Source of the DNA: Lachnospiraceae bacterium
Lineage (GTDB): Bacteria > Bacillota_A > Clostridia > Lachnospirales > Lachnospiraceae
NCBI GenBank assembly: GCA_016291475.1
Contig: JAEEXJ010000056.1
Coordinates: forward strand, 1 to 22,046
DNA length: 22,046 nt
Reading direction: 5' to 3'
Each line of letters begins with the position of its first letter. The first letter of the stretch is position 1. Shown one piece after another: positions 6,532 through 13,232 of the stretch. The notes under the pieces are model-generated. The model was not told the DNA's origin. It saw only the letters and a program-made list of their open reading frames with translations, and ran no database searches. The position numbers and the translations under genes were made by a program.

Positions 6532-7113
6532 TTATGCTACGTTGGACTTCTTGGCGATGCCTATGATCTGAACAATGGCGGTGCTGAGCGCAAGGTTGAT
6601 GACCAGCTCAACGAAGAAGTTGATTCCTATCATTCCAAAGATAAGGTAATTTCCCGCACTGGGATAACCTAATGCTATTGCCCACTCATTGATGGTATCC
6701 ATGAAAAAGAGAACACATCCGAGAAGGAAAAGACCGGTGTTGGTAACAGGCGCTGCGACTCCCGCAAGGATCACAGCCAGAAATTTATTTTTCTTGGCTA
6801 AAAGATCATAAATGATTCCCGCTACGATTCCGGCACATACACCCTTCATGATACAGGTGATGATGGTTCCGGGAATATTAACCGCAAGGAATGCACCTGC
6901 GTCCGTGAACAAAACAACTACACCGAATACGAATCCGAGCCATGCTCCTGCCCACCATCCGTAGAGTGCAGCACCAACGATGATCGGTGCAAGAACGAGA
7001 GTGATGGTGAAAACTCCGAATCGCACGGTGAGTGCCAATGCCTGAAGCACGATGACAATGGCAGTTAAAAGTCCGAGTCCTACGATAATATTTGTCTTTT
7101 TCTTAGTATTCAT
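6532..7113 (-). CDS. ECF transporter S component, probably pantothenate (PanT-like)
   Basis: This is a small integral membrane substrate-binding (S) subunit of an energy-coupling-factor vitamin transporter. It depends on shared EcfA, EcfA' and EcfT subunits encoded elsewhere. The 193-residue protein is almost entirely hydrophobic with about six membrane helices. It has a basic N-terminus (MNTKKKTN) and the glycine-rich loops around ALYGWWAGAWLGFVFG and NTGLFLLGC typical of the family. I chose the ATG at 7113 because GGAG sits 7 bases upstream; the in-frame extension to 7197 has neither a ribosome site nor family features. Pantothenate is inferred from the coaX neighbour. Other vitamins are possible from sequence alone. 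Confidence 0.82.
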   Translation of the reverse strand: MNTKKKTNIIVGLGLLTAIVIVLQALALTVRFGVFTITLVLAPIIVGAALYGWWAGAWLGFVFGVVVLFTDAGAFLAVNIPGTIITCIMKGVCAGIVAGIIYDLLAKKNKFLAVILAGVAAPVTNTGLFLLGCVLFFMDTINEWAIALGYPSAGNYLIFGMIGINFFVELVINLALSTAIVQIIGIAKKSNVA

Positions 7114-7229
7114 ATTGTCTCCTTTGCTGCCGCTCTCTTTTGTGCGAGATACGACGCAACCCGATACACTATTGTATCCGAGGACATTGTACCACATAAC
7201 CCTTAGAAGCTATGCATTTTTTCTCATAC

Positions 7230-7292
7230 ATGACAGAGGGGACGCATCATTTTTGTCACCCGGTGACAAAAATGATGCGTCCCCTCTGTCAT
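7230..7292. repeat. Perfect palindrome, 31-bp arms, 1-base centre
   Basis: Arms 7230-7260 and 7262-7292 are exact complements around a single C. The arm runs ATGACAGAGGGGACGCATCA and ends TTTTTGTCACC. It lies between the asnA stop (7309) and the S-component gene, so it could end the asnA transcript. GACGCAT and TTTTGTCA link it to the repeats at 4057 and 19103. Confidence 0.9.
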
Positions 7293-7308
7293 ATAGATCC
7301 ATGTATTA

Positions 7309-8319
7309 TTACAGAAGCTTAATGCCTGCTGCGTCGCACTCTTTGACCATATCATCGGGCCAGATTGAAGACTGAACCTCACCGATATGAGCCTTTCTGA
7401 GGAAGAACATGCATATTCTTGACTGGCCTATTCCTCCGCCGATGGTGTAAGGAAGTCTGCCTTCGATGATTGCTTTCTGGAAAGGAAGTTCTGCTCTTTC
7501 GGGGCATCCTGCCTTTTCAAGCTGAGTCTTTATGGACTCCTCATCTACTCTGATACCCATGCTTGAAAGCTCAAGTGCTATATCAAGAACAGGATAATAT
7601 ACGAAGATGTCGCAGTTAAGTGCCCAGTCATCATAGTCGGGAGCTCTGAAATCATGAACCTCACCGGATGCAAGCTTGTCGCCGATCTGCATGATACATA
7701 CGGCACCTTTTTCTTTGGCGATAGCGTACTCTCTCTCCTTCGCAGTCTTTCCGGGGAACATGTTCTCCAGCTCCTGTGAAGTGATAAAGAAAATATCGTG
7801 GGGAAGGATCTCTTCGATGTAATCGTACTGGATTGCCATGTACTTCTCGGTCTTTCTGAGAGCCGCATATACATCGAGAACCGTATCCTTAAGAGTGTCA
7901 AAATTTCTGTCGGCCTTTAAAATGATCTTCTCCCAGTCCCACTGGTCTACGAATACGGAATGAATATTATCGGGCTCTTCATCGGCTCTGATGGCATTCA
8001 TGTCGGTGTAGAGGCCTTCGTCTACTTCGAAGCCGTACTTTGCAAGGGCATATCTCTTCCATTTTGCAAGAGACTGTACTACCTCTGCCTTGCGTCCGCC
8101 TTCGTTGCTGATGGTAAATTCAACGGGATGCTCGACGCCGTTTAAGTTATCGTTCAATCCCGATTCGGGTGTTACGAATAAAGGAGCCGATACTCTCTGA
8201 AGATTAAGTCTCTCGGAAAGTCTTGCCTGGAAATAATCTTTTACGGTCTTTATGGCAACCTGTGTGTCATGAAGATTAAGATGAGACACATAACCCTCGG
8301 GGATGCTTACTTTGCTCAT
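7309..8319 (-). CDS. asnA: Aspartate-ammonia ligase (asparagine synthetase A)
   Basis: AsnA makes asparagine from aspartate, ammonia and ATP, using a class II aminoacyl-tRNA synthetase-like fold in the cytoplasm. The 336-residue protein matches the family length of about 330. It shows characteristic stretches throughout: RVSAPLFVTPESGLNDNLNG, EVVQSLAKWKR, DMNAIRADE, SVFVDQWDWEK, and at the C-terminus PYTIGGGIGQSR. The ATG at 8319 is preceded by AGAGG; an in-frame extension to 8367 would pass through the promoter. It has its own extended -10 promoter and a palindrome after the stop, so it is probably monocistronic, or only partly read through into the S-component gene. Confidence 0.96.
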   Translation of the reverse strand: MSKVSIPEGYVSHLNLHDTQVAIKTVKDYFQARLSERLNLQRVSAPLFVTPESGLNDNLNGVEHPVEFTISNEGGRKAEVVQSLAKWKRYALAKYGFEVDEGLYTDMNAIRADEEPDNIHSVFVDQWDWEKIILKADRNFDTLKDTVLDVYAALRKTEKYMAIQYDYIEEILPHDIFFITSQELENMFPGKTAKEREYAIAKEKGAVCIMQIGDKLASGEVHDFRAPDYDDWALNCDIFVYYPVLDIALELSSMGIRVDEESIKTQLEKAGCPERAELPFQKAIIEGRLPYTIGGGIGQSRICMFFLRKAHIGEVQSSIWPDDMVKECDAAGIKLL

Positions 8320-8357
8320 ATTACCTCTCCTTAGCTTTAGCGAAAAAATACATACGT

Positions 8358-8366
8358 ATTTTATCA
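8358..8366 (-). promoter_or_regulatory. Extended -10 promoter of asnA
   Basis: On the minus strand TGATAAAAT forms an extended -10 box (TG, one base, TAAAAT), with start of transcription near 8351 and a leader of about 30 bases. The -35 region is weak and AT-rich. The 11-base string GTGATAAAATA also occurs upstream of porG. Confidence 0.5.
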
Positions 8367-8392
8367 CTATTTAGGAAAAAATAAAGAAAAAC

Positions 8393-9298
8393 TTATTCGC
8401 CGGCCCTTGCTGTGATGATCCAGGGTGAAGGCTGGCTTTCGAAAAGATTCTTGGAATTAAGCTTGGATACGCTGATCTGGATGATGTTTACATCGGTCAT
8501 TCCGAATCTTCCGAGGATGTCGCGCATGTTTGCAGCTACCCTGAAATCAAGGGTATAGATGACAAATTCCATGCTCGGATTAAGCTGGGTCAGGAAGGTG
8601 ATCTCCTGCTCCATGCTTGCGGATGCAACCAGCATGGTGGTGTCGGGAACAGGAAGATCCTTGAAGGTCTTGGCGTCCACATGATCGATGATTGAGATAT
8701 TCTTAAGTCCGAACTTTCCTACGTTCTCCTCAAGAGTCTCTCTGTCGCTTTCTTTGTACTCAACCGCGATAACGGATCCCTCTCCGCAGATCATTGCGGT
8801 CTCGACAGCAATGGACTCTCCGGAAATAACACAGAAATTCTTGTTCTCCGCGATCTGCATCTTGGATAGGATAACGGAACGGATCTCGCTTCCTACATAT
8901 CTTACGGAACCGGATGCAAAGTTCTTGTTGTCCATACCGAACTTGATGGTGCTTCTTGCATTGGGATTAAGAACGATCATTCCGGCACTTGCGTTGATGC
9001 CGCGGTCAATCATATCCGCAAGCTGTTTTCTCTTGATCTCGCCGGTAGGCTCCGATCCTTCGTTATAGATAACCTCGCACTCTCCGAGACCTACGCTCCA
9101 CATGCGGTAGAAAATGTCCGTATCTCCCGCCTCTGTAAATACAAGTGTGCAACGGTGTGCCTCAACGGTAGGGATGAGGTTTTTATTTTTTCTGGTGATA
9201 TCGAGGATCTTTACATGCTCAAGATCGATGTCGGTATTTTCGGAGAAATACTTAAGCCACGAAATAATATGATCGTTACTGAATAATTGTTTCGACAT
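8393..9298 (-). CDS. Degenerate CbiE/CbiT (CobL-like) methyltransferase-fold protein
   Basis: I read this as a diverged relative of CobL, the fusion of CbiE and CbiT that methylates precorrin at C5 and C15. The first 150 of 301 residues end with SEIRSVILSKMQ, where CobL has its pre-CbiT helix. The rest follows CbiT order: a nucleotide-binding strand-loop region (156-180), an acidic turn IAVEY, ENVGKFGLKNISIID, a DLPVPDT strand, LNPSMEFVIYTL, and the terminal VSVSK-like ISVSKLNSKN with PSPWIITA. The SAM loop, usually DIGxGTGS, is ISGESIAVE, and the second glycine loop is VASASMEQ, so cofactor binding is doubtful. No cobalamin gene is nearby. It starts 14 bases after porB with a strong GGAGG, so it is co-transcribed with por. 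Function unknown. Confidence 0.62.
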   Translation of the reverse strand: MSKQLFSNDHIISWLKYFSENTDIDLEHVKILDITRKNKNLIPTVEAHRCTLVFTEAGDTDIFYRMWSVGLGECEVIYNEGSEPTGEIKRKQLADMIDRGINASAGMIVLNPNARSTIKFGMDNKNFASGSVRYVGSEIRSVILSKMQIAENKNFCVISGESIAVETAMICGEGSVIAVEYKESDRETLEENVGKFGLKNISIIDHVDAKTFKDLPVPDTTMLVASASMEQEITFLTQLNPSMEFVIYTLDFRVAANMRDILGRFGMTDVNIIQISVSKLNSKNLFESQPSPWIITARAGE

Positions 9299-9312
9299 AT
9301 ATGTACCTCCGA

Positions 9313-10248
9313 TTATTTACATTTTGCGAGAAGGTCTTCCCACTTCTTGTCTACGTACTTCTGTGCTGCTTCGATGGTCCACTCGTTGCCCTTCTTGAAA
9401 CAGTGAGCGAATCTTCCCTGAAGCTTCATGAACTCCTCAACAGGGAGTTTCTTCTTGGGCTCATAAGTAAGTCTGTACTCTCCGTCAACAACTTCATAAA
9501 CGGGCCATACGCATGTATCGATGGCTGCCTTGCAGATTGCAAGGAGATCTTCGGTAGGATAGTTCCAGCCTCTGGGGCAGGGAGTAAGTACATTTACGAA
9601 AGTAGGGCCTTCGGTGTAGATAGCTCTGTGAGCCTTCTCATGGAAGTCCTTCATGTTACCGAAAAGAGTGGTCTGCGCTGCATAGTGAACGCCGTGAGCA
9701 ACAACGATCTGGGTAAGATCCTTCTGATCCTGCTTCTTACCTACGGAATCAGCACCTGCAGGTGTGGTGGTTGCAGCTGCGAATCTGGGTGTTGCGGATG
9801 ACCTCTGGGTTCCGGTATTCATATATGCATTATTGTCGTAACAAAAATAAGTAAGGTCATGTCCTCTTTCGAGAGCTCCGGAAAGTGACTGGAATCCGAT
9901 GTCGTATGTTCCGCCGTCTCCGCCGATTACAAGAACCTTGTAATTGGTATCGGGTTTTACTTTTCCTTTCCTCTTCATAACTTCCACAGCGGCACATACA
10001 CCCGATGCTGTTGAAGATGCATTTTCGAATGCGGTGTGGATGTAAGAATCATCCCATGCGGTATAAGGATACTGGAAGGATGAAACCTCAAGACATCCGG
10101 TAGCATTACAAATGACAGCCTTGTCATTTTCATCAACAGCCCTCATCATGGCTCTGCAGACGATTCCCGCTCCGCAGCCGGCACAGAGTCTGTGTCCGGG
10201 GTTGAAGCGTTCTTTTTTATTCATTTCCTCTTTAAGATTATATGCCAT
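9313..10248 (-). CDS. porB: Pyruvate:ferredoxin oxidoreductase beta subunit
   Basis: The beta subunit binds thiamine diphosphate and a 4Fe-4S cluster and carries out decarboxylation of the 2-oxoacid. In this 311-residue protein the cluster cysteines appear as CAGC (Cys22, Cys25), with later candidates GCLEV near 52 and TPCPRGW. The TPP and magnesium motif is GGDGGTYDIG (about 109-118) with the partner YDNNAYMNTG (137-146). The YMNTGTQRS form is typical of pyruvate-type enzymes. The ATG at 10248 follows the porA stop by 5 bases, with GAGAGG upstream. It is the fourth gene of porGDAB. Pyruvate is the likely substrate, though 2-ketoisovalerate relatives share this architecture. Confidence 0.93.
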   Translation of the reverse strand: MAYNLKEEMNKKERFNPGHRLCAGCGAGIVCRAMMRAVDENDKAVICNATGCLEVSSFQYPYTAWDDSYIHTAFENASSTASGVCAAVEVMKRKGKVKPDTNYKVLVIGGDGGTYDIGFQSLSGALERGHDLTYFCYDNNAYMNTGTQRSSATPRFAAATTTPAGADSVGKKQDQKDLTQIVVAHGVHYAAQTTLFGNMKDFHEKAHRAIYTEGPTFVNVLTPCPRGWNYPTEDLLAICKAAIDTCVWPVYEVVDGEYRLTYEPKKKLPVEEFMKLQGRFAHCFKKGNEWTIEAAQKYVDKKWEDLLAKCK

Positions 10249-10253
10249 TTCGA

Positions 10254-11438
10254 TTACCTCTCACGCTGTCCCATGTGTGTATAGATGTCTCCGGTTTCGC
10301 CTGTCTCTGCGATCTTGGCCAGTCTGTCATACACACTCTTGGCGGATTCCACGGTAAAATCTCTTCCGCCGAGACCGAATACTATATCAACCATAAGAGG
10401 TCTTGTTTTAAGGTTAAAGCACGCACCCGATGTTTCCGCATAAAGAGGACCGCCGCATCCTGAGAAGCCTTCCGACTTATCCATTATGGCAACTGCCTTG
10501 CAGTTCTTAAGTGCATTTGCAATCTCTTCGCCGGGGAAAGGTCTGAAGACTCTGATCTTAACAAGTCCTGCCTTTACTCCCTGTGCCCTGAGTTCATCAA
10601 CCGCCGCCTTTGCGGTTCCTGCGGAGGATCCCATGATGACCATTGCAAGCTCTGCATCTTCCATCTTGTACTCTTCGATGAGTCCGTACTTTCTTCCGAA
10701 GGTCTTCTCGAAGTCTGCTGCAACATCCAGGATTACCTGTTTTGCATTCATCATTGCATGTGCCTGTGCAACACGTGCTTCCATATAATATGCGCTTATA
10801 CCGTAAGGGCCGACCGCAAGAGGATTCTCCTCTTTAAGAAGATAATTCTCGGGATGATATTCTCCTACGAATGCCTTTACTTTGTCATCCTCTTCAAGCT
10901 CGATGTTCTCAATAGCGTGTGAAGTGATAAATCCGTCCTCACAGATCATAAGAGGAAGTCTTACATCGGGATGCTCTGCGATACGGTGTGCCTGAAGGTA
11001 ATTGTCATAAACTTCCTGGTTGTTCTCTGCGTATATCTGGATGAATCCCGAATCACGCTCAGCCATGGAATCCGAATAGTCGTGATTGATGTTGATGGGG
11101 CCTGTAAGTGCACGGCATGCAACAGCTAAGACCACGGGAAGTCTTGAAGAAGCCGCAACATACAGAACTTCATTCATAAAGGAAAGACCTGCGGATGAAG
11201 TTGCGGTAACCGCTCTGCAGCCTGCAGCTTCAGCGCCAAGACATGCCGAAAGGGAAGAATGCTCACTCTCAACACAGATGAACTCCGTATCAACCTTACC
11301 GTCTGCAACATACTGTGCAAAATACTGGGGGATCTCGGTTGAAGGAGTTATGGGAAACATTGCAAATACATCGGGATTGATCTGTCTCATCGCGGTTGCG
11401 ATAGCTTCGTTACCCGATAATCTCTCTCTGATGCTCAT
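10254..11438 (-). CDS. porA: Pyruvate:ferredoxin oxidoreductase alpha subunit
   Basis: The alpha subunit supplies the pyrimidine-binding and CoA-side domains of the enzyme. The 394-residue protein begins RERLSGNEAIATAMRQINPD, then the family signature FPITPSTEIPQYFA. It continues with ESEHSSLSACLGAEAAGCRA, the TATSSAGLSFMNEVLYVA segment, and the C-terminal transketolase-C-like region KAGLVKIRVFRPFPGEEI. The ATG at 11438 shares one base with the porD stop (TGATG), with GGAGGAG just upstream, so the subunits are coupled. An upstream extension to 11498 would read through porD and is rejected. The enzyme links pyruvate oxidation to reduced ferredoxin in fermentative anaerobes. Confidence 0.93.
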   Translation of the reverse strand: MSIRERLSGNEAIATAMRQINPDVFAMFPITPSTEIPQYFAQYVADGKVDTEFICVESEHSSLSACLGAEAAGCRAVTATSSAGLSFMNEVLYVAASSRLPVVLAVACRALTGPININHDYSDSMAERDSGFIQIYAENNQEVYDNYLQAHRIAEHPDVRLPLMICEDGFITSHAIENIELEEDDKVKAFVGEYHPENYLLKEENPLAVGPYGISAYYMEARVAQAHAMMNAKQVILDVAADFEKTFGRKYGLIEEYKMEDAELAMVIMGSSAGTAKAAVDELRAQGVKAGLVKIRVFRPFPGEEIANALKNCKAVAIMDKSEGFSGCGGPLYAETSGACFNLKTRPLMVDIVFGLGGRDFTVESAKSVYDRLAKIAETGETGDIYTHMGQRER

Positions 11439-11740
11439 CAGTTCTCCTCCTTCCAGCGGATAGCCTGGAAAGGACAAGCCTTTATGCAGATTCCGCATCC
11501 CTTGCAGTGATCATAATCAAATTCTCCTCTTTTTCCGTCACAGACAGGAATTGAGGCATCGGGACAAAAAGGTGCGCACAGAAGGCACTGTTTGCACTTT
11601 TCTTCGATCCACTCCGGAGTTTTGCTTCTCCACTCTCCGGTCTTGGTAAGGCGGCTGGTACCGGGCTCATAGATCTCGCATCCGACGGTCACATCCTGCC
11701 ATGCTATATGTTCATTTATTTCTTCTGCTTTAAGTCCCAT
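11438..11740 (-). CDS. porD: Pyruvate:ferredoxin oxidoreductase delta subunit (2x4Fe-4S ferredoxin)
   Basis: This is the electron-exit subunit, a small ferredoxin-like protein of 100 residues. Two complete cluster motifs are visible. The first is CKQCLLCAPFCP (Cys49, 52, 55, 59) and the second is CKGCGICIKACP (Cys79, 82, 85, 89), each with the trailing proline. The first 45 residues are a delta-subunit-type extension, including the GCEIYEPGTSRLTKTGEWR pattern. It begins one base after the porG stop, with GAGGGG as ribosome site, and overlaps porA by one base. Confidence 0.94.
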   Translation of the reverse strand: MGLKAEEINEHIAWQDVTVGCEIYEPGTSRLTKTGEWRSKTPEWIEEKCKQCLLCAPFCPDASIPVCDGKRGEFDYDHCKGCGICIKACPFQAIRWKEEN

Positions 11741-11741
11741 C

Positions 11742-12317
11742 TTATCCCCTCACTTCCTTCATGGCAGCTCTGAGGCACTGAAGATTACCTTCTACGAGCT
11801 GGGGTTTCTTGGCGAATTTATGTCTATAGGAACCCTCCATATCTTTAAGGAACTGTTCCTTGTCAACGCACTTGCTTACTTCAACTACTGCAGCAAGCAT
11901 GGGAGTGTTGGGGAAATATTTTCCGAGATAAGCAAGAGAGATGGCTCTTGCATCGATTGTGCATACTCTTCCCGCATATCCTTTGAGAAGAGGCTTTAAT
12001 TCCTCGGGGCTTTTTGCGGAATTGATGATAATGGCTCCGCTTTCGGATAATCCCGCGGTTACGTCTACGCTTTCGAGAAGAGTCTCGTCTACTACAACTA
12101 CGTAATCGGGGTCATAGATATTGGAATGAATGGGGCATCTCTCCTCGGAGATCCTGTTGTAAGCCGTAATAGGGGCTCCTGATCTCTCGGGACCGTACTC
12201 CGGGAAAGACTGTACGTACTTTCCGGACATGAAAGCCGCATCAGCAAGAAGCTGGCTTGCGGTTTTGGCACCCTGGCCACCGCGGCCGTGCCATCTGATT
12301 TCGATCATATCGTTCAT
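11742..12317 (-). CDS. porG: Pyruvate:ferredoxin oxidoreductase gamma subunit
   Basis: The gamma subunit binds at the CoA/TPP interface of the complex. The 191-residue protein carries the hallmark IRWHGRGGQGAKTASQLLA at the N-terminus, then YVQSFPEYGPERSGAPITAYNRI, VVVDETLL, and the C-terminal PNTPMLAAVVEVS. All are standard for the family, and length is normal. GGAG is 8 bases upstream of the ATG at 12317. It heads the porG-porD-porA-porB-cbiT-like operon and has a candidate extended -10 promoter about 60 bases upstream. Confidence 0.93.
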   Translation of the reverse strand: MNDMIEIRWHGRGGQGAKTASQLLADAAFMSGKYVQSFPEYGPERSGAPITAYNRISEERCPIHSNIYDPDYVVVVDETLLESVDVTAGLSESGAIIINSAKSPEELKPLLKGYAGRVCTIDARAISLAYLGKYFPNTPMLAAVVEVSKCVDKEQFLKDMEGSYRHKFAKKPQLVEGNLQCLRAAMKEVRG

Positions 12318-12347
12318 TTTTTTCTCCGTTTCAACCCTAACACTTAA

Positions 12348-12382
12348 GACGCGCCAGACTGCGCATCCGATCTATTTTATCA
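12348..12382 (-). promoter_or_regulatory. por operon promoter and leader hairpin
   Basis: On the minus strand an extended -10 TGATAAAAT (12374-12382) sits inside the string GTGATAAAATA that is shared with asnA. Initiation is expected near 12367. GATGCGC (12361-12367) can pair with GCGCGTC (12348-12354) around a 6-base loop, so the leader would start with a 7-bp stem. No clear -35 box is present. Confidence 0.45.
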
Positions 12383-12488
12383 CAAATTCCCTTATTCCGA
12401 AATTAACCGCGCTCTATCTGTCGGGGATGGTTCCTGATGTCAGACCGGGAGCCGTTCTCAATTCGTAACTATTGAATTTGTCATATTC

Positions 12489-13232
12489 TTACTTATCCGG
12501 ACACCCCTGAGCATATTCCGAATAGCTCTTGCCCGTAAACTTCTTAAAGCACCTTCCGAAATAATTCGGGTCGGGAATACCTACTTTCGCGGATATATTG
12601 AACATCTTAACATCGGGGCCTGCGAGTTTCATCGCATTTTCCATCCTTACCTGTGTCAGATATTGCGCAAATCCCTTACCTGTCTCGGATTTGAACTTTC
12701 TGCTCAGATAGCTTGAAGAAAAGCCGAAGGCCTGAGCCACGGATGTAAGGTTAAGTGTGGAATCCGTGTAGTTTTCCTGAATGTACTTCATTACGGCCTC
12801 GGTTGCGGAAAGCTGTTCGTCACCGGTTTCGGAGCCGCCCCACTGGACCGGTCCTCTTTCTTCCAGTCTATCCTTGGCTTTTTTCAAGGTCTCCATGACC
12901 TCGCTTCTGACCATGGGTTTTAACATATATTCGAAGATCGGAAGACTTACACATTTCCTCGCATATTCGAATTTATCAAAGGCGGTCATTATTATAATGA
13001 TAAGACCGGGATATCTGTCGGCCGCTATTACCGAGAACTGTATGCCGTCCATGAATGGCATTGAAATATCGACAAATACGATATCCGGCCTGATATCATC
13101 AATGGTGTTGATAGCCTCGATGCCGCTCTCGGCCTCGCCCGCCACATACATATCAAGACTTTCCCAATCGAGGGATTCCTTCATAAGCTCCCTCGCAGAG
13201 GCTTCGTCATCGATAAGCATAACTTTGTACAT
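12489..13232 (-). CDS. YesN-type response regulator (REC + AraC-family HTH)
   Basis: The 247-residue protein has an N-terminal receiver domain (about 1-120) with the acidic pocket IDDE, phospho-acceptor Asp55 in IVFVDISMP, Thr83 and Lys105 (MLKP). A C-terminal AraC/XylS helix-turn-helix domain (about 140-245) contains LTSVAQAFGFSSSYLSRKFK and IPDPNYFGRCFKKFTGKS. This layout is that of YesN regulators, which activate adjacent carbohydrate transporter operons. The ATG at 13232 overlaps the kinase stop by one base (TAATG), and GGAGGAGG is just upstream. The likely target is the ABC importer operon upstream, including its own genes. No operator repeat is visible to me. Confidence 0.93.
   Translation of the reverse strand: MYKVMLIDDEASARELMKESLDWESLDMYVAGEAESGIEAINTIDDIRPDIVFVDISMPFMDGIQFSVIAADRYPGLIIIIMTAFDKFEYARKCVSLPIFEYMLKPMVRSEVMETLKKAKDRLEERGPVQWGGSETGDEQLSATEAVMKYIQENYTDSTLNLTSVAQAFGFSSSYLSRKFKSETGKGFAQYLTQVRMENAMKLAGPDVKMFNISAKVGIPDPNYFGRCFKKFTGKSYSEYAQGCPDK

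Noticed and set aside
7114..7197. N-terminal extension of the ECF S component
   Set aside because: It adds a polar stretch with cysteine and no ribosome site, whereas GGAG precedes the ATG at 7113.
8393..9298. Functional cobalamin biosynthesis enzyme
   Set aside because: Both glycine-rich SAM loops are eroded and no corrin genes are near, so I list it only as CbiE/CbiT-like.
9301..9801. 166-residue plus-strand frame
   Set aside because: It is antisense to porB, has no ribosome site, and its Cys/Leu-rich composition comes from the complementary codon pattern.
12384..12488. Terminator after the response regulator gene
   Set aside because: Small inverted repeats such as AATTC/GAATT and CTGA/TCAG are present but lack a U tract on the minus strand. 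I see no convincing terminator.
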